DNA from: Promethearchaeota archaeon
GTDB lineage: Archaea; Asgardarchaeota; Lokiarchaeia; Sigynarchaeales; SOKP01
Reading direction: 5' to 3'
Length of the DNA: 17,992 bases
Assembly (NCBI GenBank): GCA_004524425.1
Contig: SDNN01000041.1
Coordinates: forward strand, 1 to 17,992
Under the pieces are notes generated by a model, which was given only the letters and a program-made list of their open reading frames with translations, was not told the DNA's origin and ran no database searches. Of this stretch, positions 7,875 through 14,889 are shown piece by piece (position 1 is the stretch's first letter; each line of letters begins with the position of its first letter). A program made the translations under genes and the position numbers.

Positions 7875-8138
7875 TTATCCTGAATAGTCAGGACGAGTAC
7901 CAGTGAGTGTTGTCGTGTCCTCAATCCAAGCCGATAATTCTTCATCAATCCTACAGTAAGTAACGATTTTATCTAAATCTGAAAGCTTGCTAAAACAACA
8001 TTCAATTATGGCATCCCAGCCTCCGTAAATGGGGGTTGCATAGGTAATTTTCCAATCTTCATCAGGTTCAGTGGATTTAAGACCATTTAACTTGTTGCAT
8101 AAATCCCATTCACGCCCGATGACCTTCATGCGTGCCAA
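7875..8138 (-). CDS. Stand-alone Lrp/AsnC-type ligand-binding (RAM/ACT-like) domain protein
   Basis: 87 residues, too short for a full Lrp regulator (about 150) and lacking any HTH. The pattern fits the alpha-beta ferredoxin-like Lrp effector domain: a central YATPIYGGWDAIIECCF strand with the GxxD turn, a helix starting LSDLDKIV, and a final strand ending in TTTLTGTRP. Such single-domain proteins form dimers or octamers that can bind amino acids and may join full-length Lrp partners. Start is TTG 8138, supported by GAGGA 6 nt upstream; the ATG at 8129 lies too far from that SD. It is divergent from GluRS over 180 bp, so it could sense amino-acid status there, but this is an inference. Homology is moderately clear despite the short length. 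Confidence 0.7.
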   Translation of the reverse strand: MARMKVIGREWDLCNKLNGLKSTEPDEDWKITYATPIYGGWDAIIECCFSKLSDLDKIVTYCRIDEELSAWIEDTTTLTGTRPDYSG

Positions 8139-8209
8139 AATATATCCTCGATAATAAATTTTCCAAACACCTATTTTTTTTTAAAATATATTATTAGCTT
8201 TTTTTGTTA

Positions 8210-8300
8210 ATATATAAAAGTTCTTAATAATGATTTATTTTTTTTGTTGTCTTTTAATTATTAATATTGTTTTAGCTTTGGAAATTTTTAGTATAAATTT
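8210..8300 (+). promoter_or_regulatory. Two candidate TATA boxes upstream of gltX
   Basis: AATATATAAAAG near 8210-8221 is close to the archaeal TATA consensus and would start a transcript near 8240 with an approximately 80-nt leader. GTATAAATTT at 8291-8300 lies about 24 nt before ATG 8319 and would give a leaderless mRNA. No SD precedes the ATG, which favours the second. The rest of the 8139-8318 gap is T-rich and shows nothing else I can support. Confidence 0.45.
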
Positions 8301-8318
8301 AGTTAAAGATTTGATTCC

Positions 8319-10079
8319 ATGGAAGATGAAGAAATAAGGGAAATTCTTTTTATCAATGGTTTGAAAAACGCCGTAGAATTTGATGGAAAACCAAATAAAA
8401 AAGCGGTAATGGGAAAGCTCATGGCAGAGCGAAAAGACCTTAGATCACGAGCTAAAGAGATAATGCCCATTTTAGACCAAGTAATAGACGAAATATCTAA
8501 ATTAAGCTTGGATGATCAGAGGAAAACATTATTGGAATTAGATCCAACGGCCTTGGATAAAGAGGAAGCCAAAGAGGAGAAAAAAGAATTACCAGAATTA
8601 CCTAATGTTAATAATTATGAAAAAGTCGTGATGAGAATGGCGCCTTATCCAAGTGGGGCATTGCACATCGGGAATGCTCGAATGATCCTTCTTAATGATG
8701 AATATGTAAAACGATATGACGGAGAACTAATCCTTTTTTATGATGATACCATCGGAAGCCCAAAATCGTTACGTGACAGCCCAAAGGCTAAGTACGTCCT
8801 TCCTGAGGCTTACAATTTAATTAAAGAAGGATTAGAATGGCTTGGAGTAAAGGTGTCGAAAACGTATTATAAAAGTGATAGACTACATATTTTTTATGAC
8901 TATTGCGAGAAACTCATAAGAGATAACATGGCATACGTATGCTTCTGTGAGGCAGATGAATTTCGGGTCAAATATAAAGATCAAATGAAAAATTGCCCAC
9001 ATCGAGACCAATCTCTTGATACCAACTTAGAAGAATGGAAGAACATGCTTGACGGGAAATATCATGAAACAGAGGCAGTCGTGCGTTTAAAGACGGGAAT
9101 GGACCAAAAGGATCCGGCTCTCAGAGATCAAATTATAATGCGCATATCAGAGGCAGAACATCCAAGAGTAGGAAATAAATACATTGTATGGCCAATGTTA
9201 GAATTTTCCTGGGCGATTGATGATCACATGATCGGCGTGACTCACATCCTAAGAGGAACGGACTTGATCAAGGAAGATTACATTGAAGATTTTGTATGGA
9301 ATCATTTTAAATGGAAAAAAGCTGAATTTTTACATTATGGAAGGATAAATTTTCCAGACATGAAATTGAGTAAAACCAAAGCAAGAAATAACATACAAAA
9401 AGGAACATATGAGGGTTGGACAGATCCAAGGACTTGGAGCTTACAATCGTTAGCAAAAAGAGGCATAAGACCAGAAGCATTAAGAGAAACTTTATTAGAT
9501 TTGGGCATGTCTCTGTCTGGCATTACTTTCTCCGTAAATTGGTTGTATTCTAAAAATCAGGATCTCATCGATGAGATATCCAACAGGTATTTTTATGTAG
9601 AAGAACCTTTTCTCATGGAAATAGCTGACGTCCCTTTCTCTGAAAAAGTTGCTGAACCGTTGTTATTGCCTTCAAATCCCAAAAAAGGAACCAGAAAAAT
9701 AAAAGTCACCTCAAAAAATAACGTGTTAAGCATTCATATTGCTAAATCAGATGCAGAAAAATTAGAGGTTGGTCAGATCATTAGATTAAAGGATCTCATC
9801 AACATCAAAATTAAGACCATCGACTTAAACACCAATAAAATAAGTGCAAAGTACCATAGTTCTGAACTTGACCGAAATTTCTCCATAATCCACTGGGTTC
9901 CATATGAAGATTTTATTCTTGTTAAAATTCTTAAACCAGATGGTTCTTTAACTGAAGGATACGGTGAAACTAATCTTTTAACGATTCCAATGAATGAAAC
10001 CATACAATTTGAAAGGTATGGGTTTGTTAATCCAATTAATTTGCACGAAAAGACTTTATTCTGTTATTTTACCCATTAA
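8319..10079 (+). CDS. gltX: Glutamyl-tRNA synthetase, archaeal type
   Basis: 586 residues, normal for archaeal GluRS. Residues 1-95 are the archaeal-specific helical N-domain (KAVMGKLMAERKDLRSRAKEI), ending in a charged linker. The class I catalytic core has APYPSGALHIGN at 108-119 (HIGH equivalent), IDDHMIGVTHILRGTDLI at 300-317 and KLSKTK at 349-354 (KMSKS equivalent). The C-terminal beta-barrel anticodon region follows RYFYVEEP at 423-430. It charges tRNA-Glu, and in archaea usually also tRNA-Gln for later amidation. One oddity is that the usual DDTDP motif reads FYDDTIGSPKS at 140-150: the acid after DDT is Ile, and about ten extra residues come before LPEAY. Because other motifs are intact it is probably active. 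ATG 8319 is the start; a TATA-like box 24 nt upstream suggests a leaderless mRNA. Confidence 0.95.
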   Translation: MEDEEIREILFINGLKNAVEFDGKPNKKAVMGKLMAERKDLRSRAKEIMPILDQVIDEISKLSLDDQRKTLLELDPTALDKEEAKEEKKELPELPNVNNYEKVVMRMAPYPSGALHIGNARMILLNDEYVKRYDGELILFYDDTIGSPKSLRDSPKAKYVLPEAYNLIKEGLEWLGVKVSKTYYKSDRLHIFYDYCEKLIRDNMAYVCFCEADEFRVKYKDQMKNCPHRDQSLDTNLEEWKNMLDGKYHETEAVVRLKTGMDQKDPALRDQIIMRISEAEHPRVGNKYIVWPMLEFSWAIDDHMIGVTHILRGTDLIKEDYIEDFVWNHFKWKKAEFLHYGRINFPDMKLSKTKARNNIQKGTYEGWTDPRTWSLQSLAKRGIRPEALRETLLDLGMSLSGITFSVNWLYSKNQDLIDEISNRYFYVEEPFLMEIADVPFSEKVAEPLLLPSNPKKGTRKIKVTSKNNVLSIHIAKSDAEKLEVGQIIRLKDLINIKIKTIDLNTNKISAKYHSSELDRNFSIIHWVPYEDFILVKILKPDGSLTEGYGETNLLTIPMNETIQFERYGFVNPINLHEKTLFCYFTH

Positions 10080-10160
10080 ATACTATAATGATAAAATTTA
10101 GACTACGATTGATTTTTAAATCATAAATAAAACTATTTAATTGTTTTATATTTTGTAAAG

Positions 10161-10170
10161 TATAATTATT
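10161..10170 (+). promoter_or_regulatory. TATA-like box for the zinc-ribbon CPBP gene
   Basis: TATAATTATT at 10161-10170 lies 30-39 nt before ATG 10200, predicting a short leader without an SD. The remaining intergenic sequence (10080-10160) is A/T-rich with a small TGATTT/AAATCA dyad near 10109-10122 that may help end gltX transcription; I see nothing else in it. Confidence 0.4.
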
Positions 10171-10199
10171 AGTAGACAAATTTACTCTTTAAATTTAAG

Positions 10200-11288
10200 A
10201 TGAACGAAAAAGAAGATGAATATCCTAATAAAGCAAATTCCCAAGAAAAGGAATTAAACTGGACTTTTTGTCCAATTTGCGGTAATTCATTACCTAAAGT
10301 AGGCGGCGTCAAGTATTGTACTAATTGTGGAGTGGATTTGGACTATGTAAAAAAAAATAAAGAATTACCTCCAGATTATGTAGGATCATCTTATAATCAA
10401 ACTCAACAATTCACCTCTTATCCCACCCAAACTAGGCAATATTATCCTCAACGAGAGGTTCTTTCAGATGAAGAGATTTTTGATACCAAAAGAAAGAAAC
10501 TATGGGGAACATTAGCTTCCATTGGATTCCCCTTACTTGCTTTTTTAATAATGAACGGGTTACTAATTGGGATCATAATCATATTATTATTTACTGCTCC
10601 TAGTATCATATTTAATCCTATTTTTGCTGTTTTTTCCATATTAGCTGAATTGCTTTTGATCTTGTTGCCCCTGTGGTATGTGAAAAAATATTTAAAAAAT
10701 CCCACGCTACAAAATCGTCTTGAGTTGCTTGGATTTACATGGAAAAATTATACTAATAAGGACCTCTTAAAAGAAATACTCATAGGTTTGAGTTTTGCCG
10801 TGGTGGGAATATTTTTAGTTGCTTTATCCAGCATTGGAATAAGACTCTTCTTAGAATTCTTCTTTGGAGTCAGAATTATAGAAAGTCCACCAAGTGATGC
10901 AGAGACTCTGATAACTGGTATGGATATCTTGATTTTGATTCTGATGGTGATCATGATGCTTGTAATAGTTGGACCTACTGAAGAAATACTGTTCAGAGGA
11001 TTCATGCAACGAGGTCTCGTAAGAACCATAGGTGAATTTTGGGGAATAATAATAACAGCCTTCATATTTGCAATCATTCACTTAGTCGCTCTTTTATTTT
11101 ATCTAATCACCCCGGTCGTGTTTTTTATATTATTTGTATTGCTTTTCGTGCCATATCTAGCCATTAGTCTAATGCTTGGATTATTGTTCAGATGGCGAGA
11201 TGAAAATTTGATTGCAGTGATAATAACCCACGGAGTGTATAATTCTTTGACTTTAATCATTGCATTTTTATTCATGGTCTTTTATTAA
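10200..11288 (+). CDS. CPBP-family intramembrane metalloprotease with N-terminal zinc ribbon
   Basis: 362 residues. Residues 24-43 form a zinc ribbon (CPIC at 24-27, CTNC at 40-43), followed by a Tyr/Gln-rich linker to about 85. About eight hydrophobic segments follow from 103 on. The CPBP (Abi/Rce1-like) motifs are complete: EEILFR at 261-266, FAIIH at 290-294 and HGVYN at 344-348, supplying the two Glu, Arg, His and Asn expected at the active site. Members cleave peptides inside the membrane, such as prenylated tails, bacteriocins or anti-sigma factors. The cytosolic zinc ribbon may bind a substrate or partner, which is inference. ATG 10200 is the start. The neighbours (gltX before, mtxX after) do not hint at the target. 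Confidence 0.88.
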   Translation: MNEKEDEYPNKANSQEKELNWTFCPICGNSLPKVGGVKYCTNCGVDLDYVKKNKELPPDYVGSSYNQTQQFTSYPTQTRQYYPQREVLSDEEIFDTKRKKLWGTLASIGFPLLAFLIMNGLLIGIIIILLFTAPSIIFNPIFAVFSILAELLLILLPLWYVKKYLKNPTLQNRLELLGFTWKNYTNKDLLKEILIGLSFAVVGIFLVALSSIGIRLFLEFFFGVRIIESPPSDAETLITGMDILILILMVIMMLVIVGPTEEILFRGFMQRGLVRTIGEFWGIIITAFIFAIIHLVALLFYLITPVVFFILFVLLFVPYLAISLMLGLLFRWRDENLIAVIITHGVYNSLTLIIAFLFMVFY

Positions 11289-11305
11289 ACACTTTAAATC
11301 AAGAC

Positions 11306-11320
11306 TCCTTTTTTTTATTT
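11306..11320 (+). terminator. T-tract terminator between the CPBP gene and mtxX
   Basis: Eight consecutive T at 11309-11316 lie in a T-rich run 18 bases after the CPBP stop and just before the mtxX SD. This fits U-tract termination of the CPBP transcript. If so, mtxX would need a promoter inside or before this short gap, or partial read-through. Confidence 0.4.
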
Positions 11321-11334
11321 AGAGAGGATATGTC

Positions 11335-12195
11335 ATGAATTTGTTTGATATATTTAAATCGCACGCCAAGTTTAAAAATACCAACATTGGAATCGGTCTG
11401 GGAGATTCAAAAGAGCAAAACTCTAAAATATTTGAAACCTCTCTACTGTTTTTAGAAGAATTCAAATCAACAGTTTTTCTTTTTGGAAATGAGAAAGCAG
11501 TTGATGCCATAAAAAAACATAAAAATTTCAAACATGACCTAATTGGGATTGAAATTGTTATTTCTAAAAATCCCGAAGAGGAAATCATTAATTTCTTAGG
11601 CAATCAAATGATCAATGCGATAGTGAGAGGTGCCCTAAGTTCACATCACTTTCTTGAAGCCCTTAAAAATTATTTAGATATTAGAAATTTAAATCGTCTA
11701 GCTCTTTTAGAAACATTTAATGGATATCAATTCTTTTATGGACCCGTTGGAATTGATGAGTGTAATTCAATAGAAAGTAAAATTAGCTTCTTGAAGCAAG
11801 CAAAACAGCTTTTGGAATCTCTGAATATAGTACCTAAAATAAGTATTTTAAGCGGGGGGAGATTAGGAGATTTAGGTCGAGATGCGAAAGTTGATAACTC
11901 AATTAACATCGCAAAGGAAGTCGTTGAATTCTTAAAAAAACAATATTCAGATTTGCAGATAAATCATGATGAAATCCTCATTGAAAATGCAGTGGAAAAA
12001 AAATCAAACATTATCATTGCTCCTGATGGAATTTCTGGAAATCTAATCTATAGAACTTTAGTTCATTTGGGGGGAGGTAATGCATATGGGGCGATATATA
12101 TGGGACTTGATGATGTAATTATAGATACTTCGAGGGTAGGAAAGTCATCTGAAATTAAAGGAGCATTAGTTTTAGCACTTGCTTTAACAAAATAA
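11335..12195 (+). CDS. mtxX: MtxX / methanogen marker protein 4 homologue (phosphotransacetylase-like)
   Basis: 286 residues, about the length of methanogen MtxX proteins. It belongs to the phosphate acetyl/butyryl transferase superfamily: AIVRGALSSHHFL at 95-107, SGGRLGDLGRDAKVD at 173-187, and the C-terminal IIAPDGISGNLIYRTL with LGGGNAYGAIYMGLDDVIIDTSR at 227-267. These match both phosphotransacetylase and the MtxX signature. Start ATG 11335 has GAGAGGA ending 6 nt upstream. In methanogens MtxX is a conserved marker of unknown function, once linked to methyltransferase (Mtr) operons. No methanogenesis genes lie nearby here. The Nim-like gene follows 44 nt downstream. Acyl-phosphate or acyl-CoA transfer is plausible but unproven. 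Confidence 0.82.
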   Translation: MNLFDIFKSHAKFKNTNIGIGLGDSKEQNSKIFETSLLFLEEFKSTVFLFGNEKAVDAIKKHKNFKHDLIGIEIVISKNPEEEIINFLGNQMINAIVRGALSSHHFLEALKNYLDIRNLNRLALLETFNGYQFFYGPVGIDECNSIESKISFLKQAKQLLESLNIVPKISILSGGRLGDLGRDAKVDNSINIAKEVVEFLKKQYSDLQINHDEILIENAVEKKSNIIIAPDGISGNLIYRTLVHLGGGNAYGAIYMGLDDVIIDTSRVGKSSEIKGALVLALALTK

Positions 12196-12239
12196 CTATC
12201 CAACAGACTTTATTACAAGAAAAGAATAGTTGGTTCAAT

Positions 12240-12701
12240 CTGAGACGAAAGGATAAAGAAATCGTTGATAAAAAAGAAATTGAAGACATTATTAATAAGG
12301 CACAGGTATGCAGGTTAGGATTATCCGAAAATGATATGCCATACGTAGTGCCCATGAACTTTGGATATAAAGATCAATGCTTATATCTCCATTCTGCATC
12401 CAGTGGGAAAAAAATAGAGATTTTAAAGAATAATAATAATGTGTGTTTTGAAATTGATATCGATACCCAATTAGTGAAATCGGAAAGGCCCTGCGATTAC
12501 TCCATGAAATATCTAAGTGTTATTGGTTTTGGAAAAGCAATCTTTTTAGATGAGAAACAAGAAAGAAAAAGGGCTCTACACATAATCGTTGGTCATTATA
12601 TAGAAACTGCTCCCTATGAATATGATGAGAAATTATTGGACAAACTAACTATTATTAAAATAGAAATAAATCAAATGTTTGGAAAAAATTCAGCATATTA
12701 A
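12240..12701 (+). CDS. Pyridoxamine 5'-phosphate oxidase-fold, Nim-like flavoprotein with non-standard start
   Basis: About 153 residues of the NimA/PPOX-like split-barrel family. Members bind FMN or haem and reduce small substrates such as nitroimidazoles. The N-terminus RRKDKEI, then VCRLGLSENDMPYVVPMNFGY and LYLHSASSGKKIEIL, are typical family motifs, followed by NNNVCFEID and GFGKAIFL. No ATG, GTG or TTG lies in this frame between the upstream stop at 12156 and ATG 12336; starting at 12336 would delete about 32 conserved residues. CTG at 12240 sits exactly where homologues have their initiator Met before RRKDKEI, so I use it. A CTTTATTA element lies 25-32 nt ahead, compatible with a leaderless mRNA. 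Alternatives are a lost start codon (decay) or a sequence error. Family is firm; start and expression are uncertain. Confidence 0.75.
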   Translation: MRRKDKEIVDKKEIEDIINKAQVCRLGLSENDMPYVVPMNFGYKDQCLYLHSASSGKKIEILKNNNNVCFEIDIDTQLVKSERPCDYSMKYLSVIGFGKAIFLDEKQERKRALHIIVGHYIETAPYEYDEKLLDKLTIIKIEINQMFGKNSAY

Positions 12702-12722
12702 TTAACAAAAATTTATCTGCAA

Positions 12723-13004
12723 TCAGTCTAACTTTTTTAAGACTTTAGCTAGATTTGAGTGAATTACTCTTACTAAATTATCATGCTCTTCTTCTGTGAT
12801 CGGCACGTATTTGAGTAATTGCTGTTTATCTAATAATCGTGATAGGTTTTTAAGCGCTATTTTCAAGCTTTTTTTGCTTTTTCTTTTGGTAGCTCTGTGA
12901 AAACAATTATCTAAGAATATGATTTCACTATATAGCAATTGAATAACATTTTTCCTACTTTTATTAAAATAATCTTCATGTTGCCATCTTAAAATTTCAG
13001 TCAA
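12723..13004 (-). CDS. Small basic helical protein of unknown function
   Basis: 93 residues, not recognised. The sequence is almost all predicted helix, rich in Lys/Leu/Ile, with two or three amphipathic segments (about 14-38, 43-62, 70-92) separated by short turns such as YVPITEEEH. No Cys pair, signal peptide or membrane segment is seen. A small helical bundle or protein-binding module is possible. Start is TTG 13004 with GGAG 10 nt upstream; no in-frame ATG exists. It lies downstream of the 6-TM protein gene on the same strand, but a T-tract separates them, so co-transcription is doubtful. That it is a real gene is supported mainly by an uninterrupted frame of protein-like composition. Confidence 0.5.
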   Translation of the reverse strand: MTEILRWQHEDYFNKSRKNVIQLLYSEIIFLDNCFHRATKRKSKKSLKIALKNLSRLLDKQQLLKYVPITEEEHDNLVRVIHSNLAKVLKKLD

Positions 13005-13099
13005 TTTTATAGATCTCCATGTCTTTCATTTTCTTGATTAATCTCATTAAATATATTATTTATCTCTTAAAGAGTCCAATTTTTATAACAAGATTGATA

Positions 13100-13122
13100 A
13101 ACAAAAATAAAAGAAAAAAAAA
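13100..13122 (-). terminator. T-tract terminator after the 6-TM protein gene
   Basis: Read on the minus strand, a T9 run (13122-13114) and a further T-rich stretch begin about 18 bases after the stop at 13140. This is the usual archaeal U-tract form and no hairpin is evident. The rest of 13005-13139 shows no other feature. Confidence 0.5.
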
Positions 13123-13139
13123 TAAATAGAATCTGTTTT

Positions 13140-13775
13140 TTAAATCATTTGTAATACGCCGGCAAATATTATTAGAAGGATTACGTTTACTATAGCTAAT
13201 CCTCCTATAAAAAGCTTCTTAATTTTTGGGTCCCAATAATAAGCATATACCGCCGCAAAGAAAAAAGGAATGTACACGAAGATGAATACTGTAAACGCAT
13301 TCCAATATTCCCAAACCCATACAAATGCAGGGGTCATGACCAAAAATATTTCTATTACTGAAGCCAATGCGGCGTTCGCGAGTGCTACGCCAATCCTGCC
13401 AATTTTATTTGGAAACCCCATGATATCCTCATCCGGATCATCAGGCAATAACCTGCTCACAGCAACTCCCGCAATTGAGAACATCAGGCTGAGTTCGATT
13501 CCCACACCGATAAGAATTAAAAAAGCTGTACCTGTAGGAATAGTCCATAGCGCATGACCCGTAAGCGGTTGCCATAATGCGTTGATTATCTCAGCAAGCC
13601 AATGAACCATGTATAGCGCTAATCCTGCTGCAATGCCATTCCAGTTTTCTTTTTTAATTTCACTAAAGTAAATGAATAAAACGAGGACTAGTAAAAATAT
13701 CACGTAAAAATTGAAATTCTCCCCGCTTCTTAATATGGAAAGTGCTTCTTTTGTTGCTCCTGGATTATGAACCAT
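13140..13775 (-). CDS. Six-TM membrane protein, family not recognised
   Basis: 211 residues with six likely membrane helices at about 21-38, 47-67, 83-107, 127-148, 157-180 and 187-208. A cytosol-like acidic loop, PDDPDEDIMG (111-120), lies between helices 3 and 4. Aromatic residues cluster in helix 5 (WVWEYWNAF). Helix 2 carries a His (MVHWLAEI) and helix 4 a Glu within the membrane, which could bind a ligand or ion, but no known transporter or enzyme motif is visible. No cleavable signal peptide is obvious. ATG 13775 follows GGTGGA by 10 nt, a rather long spacing. It begins a minus-strand group of uncharacterised proteins. I assign no function. Confidence 0.75.
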   Translation of the reverse strand: MVHNPGATKEALSILRSGENFNFYVIFLLVLVLFIYFSEIKKENWNGIAAGLALYMVHWLAEIINALWQPLTGHALWTIPTGTAFLILIGVGIELSLMFSIAGVAVSRLLPDDPDEDIMGFPNKIGRIGVALANAALASVIEIFLVMTPAFVWVWEYWNAFTVFIFVYIPFFFAAVYAYYWDPKIKKLFIGGLAIVNVILLIIFAGVLQMI

Positions 13776-13943
13776 CTTTTTTCAATCCACCTAATTTATT
13801 ATTGATTATTTGTAACTTATTTGGTTATTCAAATTTATTAACATTTAAGTTTTAATTGTCATGTTTATTACTTTTTAGATAATTAGATAGGAGTTAAATT
13901 TTTATTTTTTAGTAAAAACCTCAAGAAACCAAAACAAGCTTAA

Positions 13944-13965
13944 TCATTAAAAAAAAAATAAAATT
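13944..13965 (-). terminator. T-tract terminator after the 7-TM protein gene
   Basis: On the minus strand ten T (13958-13949) follow the stop at 13970 within about 12 bases. This is a strong U-tract for an archaeal polymerase. The remainder of the 13776-13969 gap is A/T-rich and must hold the promoter of the 6-TM gene; no convincing TATA box stands out. Confidence 0.5.
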
Positions 13966-13969
13966 GATA

Positions 13970-14713
13970 TTATTTATTTTGAGCTCTTTCTATTATCCAT
14001 TCACTTAATTTTTCTGGCATTAAAAAACCAATATAATATTCAAAAGCGCTTGAAATTAACACGATTCTTACTATCACCAATGATATGGCATTTAGAGGAA
14101 CTGCAGCATCGAAAACCGCTCCAATCACGAAAGATAAGAATGCAATCAATATTATTTTACCTTTCCAACGATTCACTATGTCTTCTGATTGCAGTAGTTT
14201 TCTTGCAAAAAGAATTCCGGTAATTAGAGTGGTCACCAGCGCAAAACCTATGAAACTCAATGTAAATAAGCTTATAGTCACATTGAACGTACCTGTTTTT
14301 TTACCTACCAGATCAGGATTAGTGAATAGAAAATATATTGATAAAATGTCAAAGATAGTACCGAGAATGCTATAAATTACCACTAAGGGTTTTTTCAAAT
14401 GACTATATGTTAAACTAGTAAAAGTGTAAATCCAACAGACCAAAGCTATCGGGATGAAGATATGATTAATGCCTAATTCCCAGGTTGCCGATATCATGAT
14501 GTCAAATAAAATATTCAATGGAAAGTTTATGGCCACTCCCCACCAACCTGAAGACATTAATATCCACGTTAAACCAATTGTAATGAGTTCTTTTCTTTTA
14601 TGTTTAAAATATTTTAATAGAATTCTAAACCCCAGTAATACAGAAATTGCCACAAATAGTAATGCAAAGCTACCATGGATGATTTCGATCTCGCTTAAAT
14701 CGCTTAATCCCAT
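13970..14713 (-). CDS. Seven-TM membrane protein, family not recognised
   Basis: 247 residues from ATG 14713, chosen because AAGGTT lies 7 nt upstream and the protein then begins with a short polar N-terminus (MGLSDLSEIEIIHG). The frame stays open to 14923, but that extension overlaps the next gene by 34 bases and is not protein-like. Seven hydrophobic segments are seen at about 13-34, 41-63, 82-101, 109-130, 145-171, 186-206 and 210-232, with a short cytosolic-looking tail. The topology resembles sensor-type 7-TM domains, but no rhodopsin retinal-Lys motif or fused signalling domain is present. A tandem WW in helix 2 and charged loops (KHKRKE, RWKGK) are notable. The 176-nt region upstream to 14889 is A/T-rich leader or promoter. 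Function unknown. Confidence 0.72.
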   Translation of the reverse strand: MGLSDLSEIEIIHGSFALLFVAISVLLGFRILLKYFKHKRKELITIGLTWILMSSGWWGVAINFPLNILFDIMISATWELGINHIFIPIALVCWIYTFTSLTYSHLKKPLVVIYSILGTIFDILSIYFLFTNPDLVGKKTGTFNVTISLFTLSFIGFALVTTLITGILFARKLLQSEDIVNRWKGKIILIAFLSFVIGAVFDAAVPLNAISLVIVRIVLISSAFEYYIGFLMPEKLSEWIIERAQNK

Positions 14714-14889
14714 GTAATCTAACCTTTTTAAAATGTATGATAAAAATTTTTCATTTAATACATAGGTCATCATTTTTGTAAATTTAAATATATCTAAATT
14801 CACAGCGATGATTATAAAATGGTTGAATTTAAAGTTATGATTCGATAGAGATGTTCTTAAAACCATCAAAAGAAATTTTCCCTTCTTAT

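Noticed and set aside
8155..8288. Loose inverted match AATTTTCCAAA / TTTGGAAATTT flanking the gltX promoter region
   Set aside because: Needs an indel to pair and the arms are over 100 bp apart in AT-rich DNA, so chance is the simpler explanation.
10748..11081. Two open frames antisense to the CPBP protease gene
   Set aside because: Low-complexity translations with no family resemblance, fully inside a gene with complete catalytic motifs on the other strand.
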